64,000 nt of DNA, from the NCBI RefSeq assembly GCF_009933135.1, contig NZ_MAEH01000014.1, positions 558,001 to 622,000 on the forward strand. Direction: 5' to 3'. The notes below the pieces were generated by a model. It made no database searches. It saw nothing but the letters and a program-made list of their open reading frames with translations, and had not been told where the DNA came from. The position numbers and the translations under genes are program-made. The DNA is from Candidatus Enterococcus leclercqii. GTDB lineage: Bacteria > Bacillota > Bacilli > Lactobacillales > Enterococcaceae. This document shows, piece by piece, positions 27,905 through 37,350 of the stretch (position 1 is its first letter; each line of letters begins with the position of its first letter).

Positions 27905-28551
27905 TGGAAAAAAAGTTGGCCAAAATCATCGCTTATGCCCAAGAACGCTTGTCTGAAGAGCAAAGTGGTCACGGCTTCGATCATGCTTGCCGCGTAGCTA
28001 AATTGGCAGAAAAAATTATGGCAGACCTTAATGATCCCTCGGTGGATTCTTTGGTTGTGATTGCGGCAGCCTATCTACATGATACCATCGATGATAAAGT
28101 CGTTGACGATCCTGATGAAGCAGTGGAAGAGCTGAGAAACTTTTTAACCTTTGAAAAAATTCCGACGACTCAAGTTTTAGAGATTTTGTTTATCATTGAT
28201 AATCTTTCTTTTTCTAAAGAACAATTCGGCGCTGCCTCTGAATTGACGATCAACGGGCAAATCGTTCAAGATGCCGATCGTTTAGAAGCTCTGGGGGCTA
28301 TTGGAATCATGCGTACTGCTTATTTTGGTGGTGCCCATGGAAATGTTTTGTATGATCCGACTATCCCACCTAGAAATTTGCAGACAAAAGCGGAATATCG
28401 TGAAGAGTCAACAGTCATCAATCATTTTTATGAAAAGCTGTTTTTGATTGTCGATCAGATGAAGACGCCTTTTGGAAAGCAAGAAGCTCAGCGTAGAAAG
28501 ACCTTTATGGAAGAATTTTTGAAGGAATTTTATCGCGAATGGAATGATTAA
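27904..28551 (+). CDS. HD domain phosphohydrolase
   Basis: A 215-residue protein with the metal-dependent HD fold: GHGFDHACRV (His27), LHD (59-60) and QDADRLEALGAIGI carrying the last Asp. It resembles the YedJ/YpgQ-like group, some of which are nucleoside triphosphate pyrophosphatases. Substrate not readable. The start codon overlaps the preceding stop, so translation is coupled. Confidence 0.9.
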   Translation: MEKKLAKIIAYAQERLSEEQSGHGFDHACRVAKLAEKIMADLNDPSVDSLVVIAAAYLHDTIDDKVVDDPDEAVEELRNFLTFEKIPTTQVLEILFIIDNLSFSKEQFGAASELTINGQIVQDADRLEALGAIGIMRTAYFGGAHGNVLYDPTIPPRNLQTKAEYREESTVINHFYEKLFLIVDQMKTPFGKQEAQRRKTFMEEFLKEFYREWND

Positions 28552-28631
28552 GAAAAGATTAGTGAGAAATCTAAATGTTTTTATTCTGGCAACTCTTCTT
28601 CTATAATTGATTCATACGAGGAGTGAGGCCG

Positions 28632-28988
28632 ATGTTTTATCAGCAGGCATTGAAGCCGGATCAGTTGGCACAGATTTTGCCCCATGTATCCGAGTGTTTT
28701 ATTACGATAGAGGGACATTTTATCAATAAGGAATACCGAGTAGCGGTCTATAAGTATGATCACGAGTATTTTCTTTTGACAGATCACCGGGTGTTTAGAG
28801 AAATTTCCAGAACCCGCAGTCATCAAGAAGGTGATGAAAATCTGGTCTTACCCTATATTGAAGAAGCATTGGAAGAAAACAAATACCATCTGATTGATAA
28901 AAGTTACCTTTTCTTGGAATTAGGGACATTGTCAAAAATGGCTGCCAAAAATGCCATCGATATCCACTATTATGAATTTATCGACTAA
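28632..28988 (+). CDS. Hypothetical protein
   Basis: A 118-residue soluble protein with no recognised domain. It has mixed alpha/beta character (FITIEGHFINKEYRVAVYKYDHEYFLLTD could be a small beta sheet), and there are no cysteines apart from Cys23. ATG 28632 is eight bases after GAGGAG. A -10 TATAAT at 28602-28607 lies upstream without a good -35. It is closed by a terminator that overlaps its stop region. Confidence 0.75.
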   Translation: MFYQQALKPDQLAQILPHVSECFITIEGHFINKEYRVAVYKYDHEYFLLTDHRVFREISRTRSHQEGDENLVLPYIEEALEENKYHLIDKSYLFLELGTLSKMAAKNAIDIHYYEFID

Positions 28989-29026
28989 AGCTGTCGGCGG
29001 AGATTTTTTCCGTGACAGCTTTTTTC
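28987..29026 (+). terminator. Terminator overlapping the hypothetical gene's stop
   Basis: AAAGCTGTC (28987-28995) pairs with GACAGCTTT (29014-29022), followed by a T-run. Confidence 0.85.
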
Positions 29027-29041
29027 TTATTTAACTTCAGA

Positions 29042-29082
29042 CAAAAAAACGGATCGTAGTGAGCATATTCCCACCTGATCCG
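29042..29082 (-). terminator. Terminator of the minus-strand membrane protein
   Basis: CGGATC (29050-29055) pairs with GATCCG (29077-29082), with inner GTG/CAC pairing. Read on the minus strand it is followed by seven T. Confidence 0.75.
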
Positions 29083-29116
29083 ATAAATAATAAAACGTTT
29101 CGTGTAGCTGGTTTTT

Positions 29117-29437
29117 CTAATTGGCGCGGCTACCTTTGATCCGCCGATACCCACGAAATATATTAACTGCCGCAAGCAGGAGCCCAACCGCCAGTCCAAT
29201 AAATAAGGTCCACAAAGGATACGCAAGCTGCTGCTCCAAAGCCATCTCACCGATACGAGCGCGTTCATGATAGGCATACTGAAGAATTTGGAAGCAAAAG
29301 GCTGCCATGAATCCTGAGATGATAAAAAGTGCAAATCCCAGATAGGTGATTTTGGTTTTTTTGCGGACAATGGCAAAAATGCCGTACAAGATTAACAAGC
29401 CACAGGGTACACCGAAGGCAAAATATGGATTTAACAT
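29117..29437 (-). CDS. Three-helix membrane protein of unknown function
   Basis: A 106-residue protein with three predicted transmembrane segments: FAFGVPCGLLILYGIFAIV near the N-terminus, YLGFALFIISGFMAAFC in the middle and LWTLFIGLAVGLLLAAV near the end. A loop with YHERARIGEMALEQQ lies between the last two, and the C-terminus is basic. ATG 29437 is preceded by AAGGAGG at a rather long 13 bases; a GTG at 29452 overlaps that site and is less likely. No family recognised. Divergent from the VanZ-RDD gene. Confidence 0.7.
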   Translation of the reverse strand: MLNPYFAFGVPCGLLILYGIFAIVRKKTKITYLGFALFIISGFMAAFCFQILQYAYHERARIGEMALEQQLAYPLWTLFIGLAVGLLLAAVNIFRGYRRIKGSRAN

Positions 29438-29521
29438 CGTATTCTTTGGCACCTCCTTTTATTTATGATACTGTATTTTCAGCAAAATGAAAAATATCTT
29501 AGCATTTGGAGGCAGAGTGTT

Positions 29522-30673
29522 ATGCAGGCATATTTAGGACCCTTGAAGACAGCAATGCTGGTTTTTCCCTTTCTAGCATTGTTCATCTCCGCGTTTTTTT
29601 TCGTTCATGAATACAGAAAGTATGGCCGTTTTTTGGTAGCGCGGGGGATTATTATGTATTCCTTTGTGTTTTATCTGTTGTGTGCCTACCTCCTGGTGAT
29701 TTTGCCGCTGCCACCGATTGCGGAAGTTGCAAAGATGACAGGGCCAACTATGGAACTAAATCTAGGCGCTTCTTGGCAGCATTTTATTCAACAGACCGTG
29801 CTGGATATCAGAAATCCCGCGACTTATTTGCCCGCGATGAAGCAAAATGTATTTCTCGAACCCCTCTTTAATATTCTTTTGTTAGTACCTTTTGGCGTTT
29901 ATCTGCGTTATTTCTTTAATATCAGCTGGTATAAGACCATGTTGGCTGCATTTTTACTCTCGCTATTTTTCGAACTTACCCAACTGACGGGACTTTATTT
30001 TATTTATCCACGTTCCTATCGACTCTTTGATGTGAATGACCTGTTGCATAATACCCTCGGTGGTATGATTGGCTTTTGGATCGAACCAGTGCTGACGTTT
30101 CTTTTGCCCAGTCGAACTCAATTGGATGAAGAAGCTTATGAAAAAGGCCGCGATGTGACACTTGTTCGGCGCTTGGCAGCCTTTTTAATCGACTGGGGGT
30201 TCATTACTTTTGCCAGTATCCTCATTGAAATTGTCGCGCGATTAGTAACGGGAAACTACAAGTTGGATTTTGTTGATTCTGCTTGGTGGTATTTATTAAC
30301 AGTTTTTGGCTATTTTATGTTGCTACCGACAGCAACGAACGGCAAGACACCGGGAAAAGCGCTGGTAAAAATCCGTATCGCAGAAAACGGACATGAGAAA
30401 ATCAGTTTTTGGGCATTGTTCAAACGCTACGGAATCCTGTACTTTTTCTATGGGGGATACAGTCATCTGTTGCAAGCGGTACTGCCGCTGATCCGCAGTG
30501 ACAATCACTTTTTGACAGCCATCAGTAGTGGACTTTCCTTGGTAGGGCTGCTTTTATCCGGAGGGTTTGCTGTCATTATTGGCTGGTCTTTTATCACTCG
30601 CAAGCGCATCTTGTTTTATGAGCGTTCCAGTCATACTTACACAGTTAGTACCGTGGCGGCCAAAGAAAGTTAG
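29522..30673 (+). CDS. VanZ-RDD fusion membrane protein
   Basis: A 383-residue polytopic protein. Residues about 45-200 match the VanZ-like domain: a long extracytoplasmic loop, then NVFLEPLFNILLLVPFGVYLR, FFELTQLTGL and DVNDLLHNTLGGMIGF. Residues about 222-370 match the RDD family: LVRRLAAFLIDW, then NGKTPGKALVKIRI. VanZ-type proteins can give low-level teicoplanin resistance; RDD proteins include transporters. The joint function is unknown. ATG 29522 lies eight bases after GGAGG. Confidence 0.88.
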   Translation: MQAYLGPLKTAMLVFPFLALFISAFFFVHEYRKYGRFLVARGIIMYSFVFYLLCAYLLVILPLPPIAEVAKMTGPTMELNLGASWQHFIQQTVLDIRNPATYLPAMKQNVFLEPLFNILLLVPFGVYLRYFFNISWYKTMLAAFLLSLFFELTQLTGLYFIYPRSYRLFDVNDLLHNTLGGMIGFWIEPVLTFLLPSRTQLDEEAYEKGRDVTLVRRLAAFLIDWGFITFASILIEIVARLVTGNYKLDFVDSAWWYLLTVFGYFMLLPTATNGKTPGKALVKIRIAENGHEKISFWALFKRYGILYFFYGGYSHLLQAVLPLIRSDNHFLTAISSGLSLVGLLLSGGFAVIIGWSFITRKRILFYERSSHTYTVSTVAAKES

Positions 30674-30690
30674 AAAAGCGGCGATAAGTG

Positions 30691-30699
30691 TGCTATAAT
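30691..30699 (+). promoter_or_regulatory. Extended -10 promoter before cshB
   Basis: TGCTATAAT (hexamer 30694-30699) with no good -35. The start codon is 33 bases downstream. Confidence 0.5.
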
Positions 30700-30731
30700 C
30701 GCAAAGATCGTAAAGAAAGAAGGTGGAACAA

Positions 30732-32081
30732 ATGACCTTTGATGCATTTGAATTCAAACCATTTATAAAAAACGCACTTGAGGATCTGAGATTTCAACAA
30801 CCGACAGAAGTCCAGGAACGTCTGATTCCTTTGATCCAAAAAGGTAAGAGTGTAGTAGGCCAATCTCAGACAGGAACCGGTAAGACCCACACATTTTTAC
30901 TCCCATTGATGGATCGGATTGATCCAAAAAAAGATGAAGTTCAAGTAGTGGTGACCGCCCCCAGTCGTGAACTTGCGACACAGATTTATCAAGCAGCACG
31001 GCAAATTGCCGGCTTTTCTGATCCTGAGATTCGTGTGACTAATTTCGTCGGTGGCACGGATAAGCAGCGCCAGTTGAGTCGCTTGAAAAACCAGCAGCCA
31101 CATCTTGTGATTGGCACACCTGGACGGATTTTAGACATGATTAATGAGCAGGCACTGGATGTGCATACCGCGCAAGCCTTTGTAGTGGATGAAGCGGATA
31201 TGACATTAGATATGGGATTTTTGACGGAAGTTGATCAGATTGCCGGTCGTTTGCCGGAACGTCTGCAGATTCTTGTATTCTCAGCGACCATTCCTGAAAA
31301 ATTACGGCCTTTCCTACGTAAATATTTGCAAAATCCCATCATTGAAGAAATCAAGCCGAAAGCTGTTATCTCAGAAACAATCGAAAACTGGCTGATTTCT
31401 ACAAAAGGGCGCAAACCAGAGCAGCAGATTTACAAATTGCTGACTATCGGACATCCCTATCTGGCGATTGTATTTGCGAATACAAAACAGCGAGTGGATG
31501 AAATCACTGATTATTTGAAGAACCAGGGCTTAAAAGTAGCGAAAATTCATGGAGACATTTCTCCTCGGGAACGCAAGCGAGTAATGCGTCAGGTTCAGAA
31601 CATGGATTACCAATATGTCGTAGCGACGGATTTGGCTGCACGAGGAATCGATATTGAAGGTGTCTCTCATGTGATCAATGCCGAACTACCAGAAGATCTG
31701 GAGTTTTTCATCCATCGCGTGGGACGGACTGGGCGTAACGGTCTTCCAGGTACTGCAATTACGCTGTACGATCCTTCAGATGAACAGGCGATTATCTCTT
31801 TGGAAAAAATCGGCGTCGCCTTTGAACCCAAAGAGATCAAAGATGACGAAATAGTTGACAGCTATGATCGTAACCGCCGGAAAAAACGTGAAAAATCACG
31901 AGATGAGTTGGATCCGACCCTGATTGGTCTGGTGAAAAAGAAAAAGAAAAAAATTAAACCTGGTTATAAGAAAAAGATTCAACGAGCAGTACAAGACAGC
32001 AATCGTCAAAAAAGAAAAGTCGAACGTCGCCAAGAGCAGCGTTCTGCGAGAAAACACAAGAAAAACTCAAATAAAGGCTAA
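30732..32081 (+). CDS. cshB: DEAD-box RNA helicase (CshB type)
   Basis: A 449-residue ATP-dependent RNA helicase. Motifs: the Q-motif region FKPFIKNALEDLRFQQPTEVQ, motif I SQTGTGKT, motif II DEAD, motif III SAT, motif V ATDLAARGID and motif VI HRVGRTGR. The Lys/Arg-rich C-terminal tail (about 385-449) probably binds RNA. The length and basic tail fit B. subtilis CshB (YqfR), involved in cold adaptation and RNA turnover. ATG 30732 is preceded by AAGGTGG; an upstream GTG (30723) lies in that site. Confidence 0.9.
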   Translation: MTFDAFEFKPFIKNALEDLRFQQPTEVQERLIPLIQKGKSVVGQSQTGTGKTHTFLLPLMDRIDPKKDEVQVVVTAPSRELATQIYQAARQIAGFSDPEIRVTNFVGGTDKQRQLSRLKNQQPHLVIGTPGRILDMINEQALDVHTAQAFVVDEADMTLDMGFLTEVDQIAGRLPERLQILVFSATIPEKLRPFLRKYLQNPIIEEIKPKAVISETIENWLISTKGRKPEQQIYKLLTIGHPYLAIVFANTKQRVDEITDYLKNQGLKVAKIHGDISPRERKRVMRQVQNMDYQYVVATDLAARGIDIEGVSHVINAELPEDLEFFIHRVGRTGRNGLPGTAITLYDPSDEQAIISLEKIGVAFEPKEIKDDEIVDSYDRNRRKKREKSRDELDPTLIGLVKKKKKKIKPGYKKKIQRAVQDSNRQKRKVERRQEQRSARKHKKNSNKG

Positions 32082-32086
32082 GCATT

Positions 32087-32131
32087 ACATTCAAAAAAAG
32101 ACCTTGATTGCCGTTTTGGCAGCTCAAGGTT
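32087..32131 (+). terminator. Bidirectional terminator after cshB
   Basis: ACATTCAAAAAAA..CCTTGA pairs with CAAGGTTTTTTTGAATGT, with inner TGCC/GGCA pairing; T-runs on both strands. Confidence 0.9.
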
Positions 32132-32269
32132 TTTTTGAATGTTTTTTGGCCAGTAAAAAGGAGACTGTTAAAAGCTGGGCGTCTTTTTAAAAGACGAGTA
32201 GAAACCGTTGTGTCATAAGTATCGCTAAAAGGCAGGCACTTTTTGCTGATGGAAAACCTGGAAGGAGAA

Positions 32270-32713
32270 CTATTCATTCAGCGATTTTTTCATTTGGATG
32301 CAGGCAATCCCGTCTTCTTGAAAAACATCACCAAAGGCAATATAGCCCAGCTTTCGATAAAAATCTGTAGCAGTAATTTCAGCAGTAAGGCAGCTTTCAA
32401 GATACCCCTCGTGGCGAGCTTGTTTTTCGAAATGCAGCAACAAACGGCGACCGATTCCTTGACCTCTGTAATCTTTTAAGACACAAAAGCGATCAGGTTG
32501 GATACAGTTTTTTCGAGTAGGATGAGGCTGGTAGCGAATGGTGGCAAGTGGCGTTTGATTGAAGAAAGTGACAAAGAAGTTTTGCTGGTCGGTATCCAAT
32601 GAGTCAAACTCCAAATCAGCAGGGATTTGCTGTTCTTTGACGAAGACTTCATACCGTAGATAAAAGGCCGCTGCTCTGAGGTACACCTTATTTCCAAAAA
32701 CAATCCTTTCCAT
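32270..32713 (-). CDS. GNAT family N-acetyltransferase
   Basis: A 147-residue acetyltransferase. The acetyl-CoA loop is DYRGQGIGRRLLLHFEKQA (motif RxxGxG), after the strand RFCVLKDYR; the last strands are CLTAEITATDFYRKLGYIAFGDVF. It resembles the YjcF/ElaA-type single-domain enzymes. ATG 32713 has GGAGGAG upstream. Substrate unknown. It is divergent from the FGE-like gene, with 70 bases between starts. Confidence 0.85.
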   Translation of the reverse strand: MERIVFGNKVYLRAAAFYLRYEVFVKEQQIPADLEFDSLDTDQQNFFVTFFNQTPLATIRYQPHPTRKNCIQPDRFCVLKDYRGQGIGRRLLLHFEKQARHEGYLESCLTAEITATDFYRKLGYIAFGDVFQEDGIACIQMKKSLNE

Positions 32714-32783
32714 CGAAATTCTCCTCCTTCGTGTTATACTGAATGATAGCAGATTCAACATGTAGACAAAAGGGGAAGAGGAC

Positions 32784-33836
32784 ATGAATTTACTGGAAAT
32801 GATGGAATGGAGCAACTGGAAAAATCTTACCGATGAAACAAAGCAGCAGGTATTGGGAAAGGTCTTGATGTATTTTGTTAGTCCATTGAAATTAGTCACA
32901 AATATCCAGTTGCGGGATTTTGAACTGGCAGGTGTTAAGTGTCGCAGCTTTGAACTGGAAATCGATGGTGATCCTTTTGTCTTTATACCCGGGAATGCCG
33001 AAGCAATCCTTGGCTGGGAACTTGGCGTCCAAGGACTGGCAACAGCTGTCTGGGCCAAACCTTTTCCAGAAGAATTGTCATTAAAAACACAACAGCTGAT
33101 CAAGGAATATGGCTTGAAGACCGCCGATGAATGGGATCATTTCATTGACCTGCATACCACACCTTTGCGAAAGGCTGCTATTCCACCGATGCTGGTTGAA
33201 AAATACTCAGTTCCTTTTGGTAGTCGTTATATTGGTTCTTTGGACACAATTACGGGTGAATTTTCTGGTGACGTAGACGAATTTTCCGCAGTAGAAGCTT
33301 CTATACGGGAACTTTTTTTGCCCCCTACCTCCTTTGAAGAAAGTCTAAGTAAGACGCTGCCGGAACGTCTGGAAGTAAATGAAAACTGGTATATTGAACT
33401 TTCTCAGGAGCTGGACTGTTATTATGTTTTCAAACGCTTTGCCAGTGATCAGGAAACTTTGAAAAAGAGTATCAGAAAAGGCGGCTTTCAGCTATTGAAT
33501 GAAGATCAGTGGGAGTACGCTGTCGGTGCTGGGACAAGAAGACTGTTTCGCTGGGGCAACGATTTGGATACCGACGACTCTTACTGGGGGCGCCAAGTCC
33601 GCCGTTATCTGAAAATGCCGAATATGTTTGGTCTGTATATAGATGATCGGCTGAATCGTTATGAAATCACTGAGAATTCAGTTTTAAAATTAGATAAATG
33701 GGAACAAACCGGAATTACGTTGTTAGACTTTTTGCCAATGGCTAGTTATTATCGTGCGCCTCGTCTGCTGGAACCCTCAGAAAGCCTATCAGTTTTAGAC
33801 TTTTCCTATCGCCGCGGCATCATTATCGCTAAATGA
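32784..33836 (+). CDS. FGE/SUMF1-fold-like protein, probably non-catalytic
   Basis: A 350-residue soluble protein. Around residues 236-260 the sequence FQLLNEDQWEYAVGAG..RLFRWGND matches the signature of formylglycine-generating-enzyme/SUMF1 fold proteins (usually RLPTEAEWEYAARGG...PWG). The two active-site cysteines of true FGE are missing: Cys occurs only at 53 and 212. The N-terminal 200 residues are not recognised. A Nudix gene follows 18 bases downstream. A binding or structural role of the fold is more likely than formylglycine synthesis. Confidence 0.75.
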   Translation: MNLLEMMEWSNWKNLTDETKQQVLGKVLMYFVSPLKLVTNIQLRDFELAGVKCRSFELEIDGDPFVFIPGNAEAILGWELGVQGLATAVWAKPFPEELSLKTQQLIKEYGLKTADEWDHFIDLHTTPLRKAAIPPMLVEKYSVPFGSRYIGSLDTITGEFSGDVDEFSAVEASIRELFLPPTSFEESLSKTLPERLEVNENWYIELSQELDCYYVFKRFASDQETLKKSIRKGGFQLLNEDQWEYAVGAGTRRLFRWGNDLDTDDSYWGRQVRRYLKMPNMFGLYIDDRLNRYEITENSVLKLDKWEQTGITLLDFLPMASYYRAPRLLEPSESLSVLDFSYRRGIIIAK

Positions 33837-33854
33837 CATGGAGGTGGAAGCATC

Positions 33855-34355
33855 ATGACTGAGCCAAATACGCTCCAGCTATCGACTCATATCCAGGCGG
33901 CAGCTGGAATTGTTTTAAATGAACAAGGAGAACTTCTTTTAGTAAAAACCCACCGACATGGCTGGGTGATGCCTGGAGGAATAGTAGAAGAAGGGGAGAC
34001 TGTCTTAGAAGGACTTCAACGAGAAATAAGAGAAGAAACCGGTATCTTAGCTGATGTCGAAGTGCTGTACTGTTTGTCTTCCAATGTCTCCAGCCATCCA
34101 GGATACAACGGTGTAAAAAGAGTTCCCACTAAGGTTATTTCAGATTTTATCTGTCGTTATCGTTCTGGTCTTCCCCGTCCGTCAGCTGAAAACAGTCAGA
34201 CAGCATGGGTGTCTTTAGAAAAAGCCCAAGAACAGATTACGGCGGAGCCTTTCAAATCCCGTTTTGAATGCTATTTGGCTTATCAAGGTTGTCCATTTTA
34301 CCTAGCTTACGAGACGGTACCTGAGTTTCAATTGCTGGCAAAGCAGTTGATTTGA
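33855..34355 (+). CDS. Nudix hydrolase
   Basis: A 166-residue Nudix protein with a complete box at about 38-60: GGIVEEGETVLEGLQREIREETGI fits GX5EX7REUXEEXGU. An N-terminal region (AAGIVLNEQGELLLVKTHRHGW) forms the first strands. Substrate not evident. Start ATG 33855 behind GGAGGTGG; probably cotranscribed with the FGE-like gene upstream. Confidence 0.9.
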   Translation: MTEPNTLQLSTHIQAAAGIVLNEQGELLLVKTHRHGWVMPGGIVEEGETVLEGLQREIREETGILADVEVLYCLSSNVSSHPGYNGVKRVPTKVISDFICRYRSGLPRPSAENSQTAWVSLEKAQEQITAEPFKSRFECYLAYQGCPFYLAYETVPEFQLLAKQLI

Positions 34356-34390
34356 TCATTGGTAGCAAAGAATGACCGCATTTTTAGTCA

Positions 34391-34419
34391 TTGACAAAAA
34401 GCAGCTGGTCTTCTATACT
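34391..34419 (+). promoter_or_regulatory. Promoter of the alaS T-box leader
   Basis: TTGACA (34391-34396), 17-base spacer, TATACT (34414-34419): near-consensus. Confidence 0.85.
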
Positions 34420-34425
34420 TTACGA

Positions 34426-34645
34426 GAATCACAAAGGACATGGCTTATGGATCGTTTCTTACAGAAAGCTCTCGATGCTGAGAAGAGAGTAGAATCACCA
34501 GCGGTTGCTCCCTTTGGATGAGATTTTGGTGAAAACATCAACGCTGACTCCGCGTTAACGAGTTTAAGAGGTAATGTTTGACAGCATTGCAACTGGGGTG
34601 GTACCGCGCGAAGACGTCCCCGGCTTGCAGTGGTGTCTTTTTTTG
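34426..34645 (+). promoter_or_regulatory. T-box riboswitch (alanine) before alaS
   Basis: The leader has the T-box core TGGGGTGGTACCGCG (34594-34608), followed by a terminator hairpin (AAGAC.../...GTCTT) and seven T (34638-34644). Stem I contains an AG-rich internal loop near 34474 and a GATGCTGAGAAG terminal-loop motif. A GCT triplet at 34507-34509 is a plausible alanine specifier, fitting the downstream gene; this assignment is tentative. Uncharged tRNA-Ala should stabilise the antiterminator and allow alaS transcription. Confidence 0.9.
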
Positions 34646-34676
34646 CCTAATAAAAGAAAAAGAGGGATCTAACATC

Positions 34677-37316
34677 ATGAAACAATTATCAAGTGCACAA
34701 GTTCGTCAAATGTTTTTGGACTTCTTCAAATCAAAAGGCCACTCAATAGAACCCAGCGCTTCTTTAGTGCCGGTCAATGACCCGACACTGCTATGGATCA
34801 ACTCCGGTGTAGCGACCTTGAAAAAATACTTTGACGGTTCTGTTGTTCCGGAAAATCCACGGATTACCAACGCCCAAAAATCAATTCGAACCAATGATAT
34901 CGAAAATGTTGGGAAAACTGCGCGCCACCATACGATGTTTGAAATGTTGGGGAATTTTTCTATTGGCGATTACTTTAAAAAAGAAGCCATTCACTGGGCG
35001 TGGGAATTTTTGACTGCACCAGAATGGATGGCCTTTGATCCGGAAAAACTTTATGTGACAGTTTATCCAAAAGACGTTGAAGCTAAGCGTATCTGGGCTG
35101 AAGAAGTAGGCTTGTCTTCTGATCATATCGTGGAAGTTGAAGACAATTTCTGGGATATCGGTGCAGGACCATGTGGACCGGACTCTGAGATTTTTTACGA
35201 TCGAGGCGTAGAGTTCAATGACCTGCCTGCGGGAGATCCAGAAGATTATCCTGGCGGGGAAAATGAACGCTATTTAGAAATCTGGAATCTGGTGTTCTCT
35301 GAATTCAACCATCAACCAGATGGTAGTTATGAACCATTACCACATAAAAACATTGATACTGGGATGGGTCTTGAACGGATGGTTTCTATCGTTCAAGATG
35401 CACCAACAAACTTTGAGACCGACCTGTTCATGCCCATCATCAAAAAAGTAGAAGAGCTCAGCGGAAAATTCCAATATGGCGATGCACCGCAGACAGATAT
35501 TTCTTTCAAAGTAATTGCTGATCACATTCGAGCTTTGGCATTTGCCATTGGCGATGGAGCTTTGCCGTCAAATGAAGGCCGCGGTTATGTATTGCGCCGA
35601 CTATTGCGTCGGGCAGTTATGCATGGGAAAAAGCTGGGAATCGATACCGCCTTTTTGTATCAACTGGTTCCAGTGGTGGGTCATATCATGGAAAGTTATT
35701 ATCCGGAAGTCTTAAACCAACAAGACTTTATCGAAAAAGTTGTTCGCAATGAAGAAGAACGCTTCCATGAAACCATTAATGAAGGCTTGGAAATCCTGAC
35801 AGAAGTAATTGCCAAAGTGAAAGCAGAAAATGGCGCCATCCTTTCAGGAGCCGATATTTTCAAATTGTATGACACCTATGGCTTCCCAGTTGAATTGACA
35901 GAAGAAGTCGCTGAGGATGAAGGCTTGAAAGTGGATCATGCAGGGTTTGAAAAAGAAATGGATGCCCAACGTGAACGGGCTCGGGCAGCTCGCAGCACGG
36001 AACTTTCGATGGGGGTACAGTCTGCGTTATTGACAGACATCAAAGTCGACAGCCGTTTTGTAGGCTATGACCAAGAAGAAGCACAAAGCGAGCTTTTGGT
36101 CATTATCAAAGACGATGAGTTAGTGAGCGCCGCTTCTGAGGGAAAAGTTCAACTGATTTTTGCTGAAACACCTTTCTATGCGGAAATGGGCGGGCAAGTT
36201 GCAGATACAGGTATGGTTGCAGATGCTGACGGAAATTTAGTAGCAGAAGTTTATGATGTTCAAAAAGCACCGAATGGGCAGTTCCTTCATAAAGCAGCAT
36301 TGAAGGGTGTACTTAAAGAAGGAGAACGTTACTTCTTACAAGTCAACGCAGCCCGTCGAAACCGTATCGTGAAAAATCATACCGCTACCCATCTTTTGCA
36401 CAAAGCGCTGAAGGAAGTCTTGGGTAATCACGCCAATCAAGCTGGTTCTTTAGTTGCACCGGGGCATTTGCGTTTTGACTTCACTCATTTTGGTCAAGTC
36501 ACCGCTGATGAACTGAAGGAAATGGAAGCTATCGTCAACCGTAAAATCTGGGAAGCTGTTCCAGTTGTAACGATTGAAACGGACATCGATACTGCCAAAG
36601 AAATGGGCGCTATGGCGCTGTTCGGCGAGAAATACGGACATGATGTCAGAGTGGTAAACGTTGGTGACTGGTCGATTGAGTTGTGTGGTGGGACCCACGT
36701 TAAGAATACCGAAGACATCGGAATTTTCAAGATTGTTGCTGAATCAGGGATCGGTGCCGGCGTACGACGAATCGAAGCAGTTACTAGCAAAGAAGCCTAT
36801 GAGTTGTTCCACGAAGAAGAAAAACAACTCAAAGCCATCGCGCAAATCGTAAAATCGCCTCAGATCAAGGAAGTTGTCGCAAAAACTGAGCAACTGCAGC
36901 AACAATTGCGGGAATTACAAAAAGAAAATGAAGCATTGGCCTCAAAACTCGCGAACCAACAAGCAGGTGACATCTTCAACAATATCCAAAAAGCTGGAGA
37001 TATCAGCTACGTTGCAGCCAAAGTTCAAGTAAAAGACATGAATCAACTGCGACAGCTTGCTGACCAATGGAAACAAAAAGCCGTTTCTGATGTTTTGGTC
37101 TTGGCTACTGCCTCTGAAGGGAAAGTCAATTTGCTGGCAGCCATGAGTCCTCAGGCAAACGAACAAGGGCTTAAAGCCGGAGACCTTATCAAAGTCATTG
37201 CGCCTCTTGTAGGTGGTGGCGGCGGTGGCCGTCCAGACATGGCACAAGCCGGCGGGAAAAATCCAGCTGGGATCGACGATGCTTTGGCAGAAGTTGCCAA
37301 TTGGTTGAACAAATAA
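34677..37316 (+). CDS. alaS: Alanyl-tRNA synthetase
   Basis: An 879-residue class II synthetase. The aminoacylation domain (1-240) starts [15 protein letters not shown] and has the TNSQ-like [17 protein letters not shown] region. The editing domain carries the zinc-binding [11 protein letters not shown] and CGGTH. The C-terminal C-Ala domain has the glycine-rich [19 protein letters not shown] 34677 has AGAGGG ten bases upstream; the open frame before it lies in the T-box leader. Regulated by tRNA-Ala charging. Confidence 0.97.
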   Translation: MKQLSSAQVRQMFLDFFKSKGHSIEPSASLVPVNDPTLLWINSGVATLKKYFDGSVVPENPRITNAQKSIRTNDIENVGKTARHHTMFEMLGNFSIGDYFKKEAIHWAWEFLTAPEWMAFDPEKLYVTVYPKDVEAKRIWAEEVGLSSDHIVEVEDNFWDIGAGPCGPDSEIFYDRGVEFNDLPAGDPEDYPGGENERYLEIWNLVFSEFNHQPDGSYEPLPHKNIDTGMGLERMVSIVQDAPTNFETDLFMPIIKKVEELSGKFQYGDAPQTDISFKVIADHIRALAFAIGDGALPSNEGRGYVLRRLLRRAVMHGKKLGIDTAFLYQLVPVVGHIMESYYPEVLNQQDFIEKVVRNEEERFHETINEGLEILTEVIAKVKAENGAILSGADIFKLYDTYGFPVELTEEVAEDEGLKVDHAGFEKEMDAQRERARAARSTELSMGVQSALLTDIKVDSRFVGYDQEEAQSELLVIIKDDELVSAASEGKVQLIFAETPFYAEMGGQVADTGMVADADGNLVAEVYDVQKAPNGQFLHKAALKGVLKEGERYFLQVNAARRNRIVKNHTATHLLHKALKEVLGNHANQAGSLVAPGHLRFDFTHFGQVTADELKEMEAIVNRKIWEAVPVVTIETDIDTAKEMGAMALFGEKYGHDVRVVNVGDWSIELCGGTHVKNTEDIGIFKIVAESGIGAGVRRIEAVTSKEAYELFHEEEKQLKAIAQIVKSPQIKEVVAKTEQLQQQLRELQKENEALASKLANQQAGDIFNNIQKAGDISYVAAKVQVKDMNQLRQLADQWKQKAVSDVLVLATASEGKVNLLAAMSPQANEQGLKAGDLIKVIAPLVGGGGGGRPDMAQAGGKNPAGIDDALAEVANWLNK

Positions 37317-37350
37317 GCCAGGACAGTCGATTGGCTATCTAAAAGGGTCA

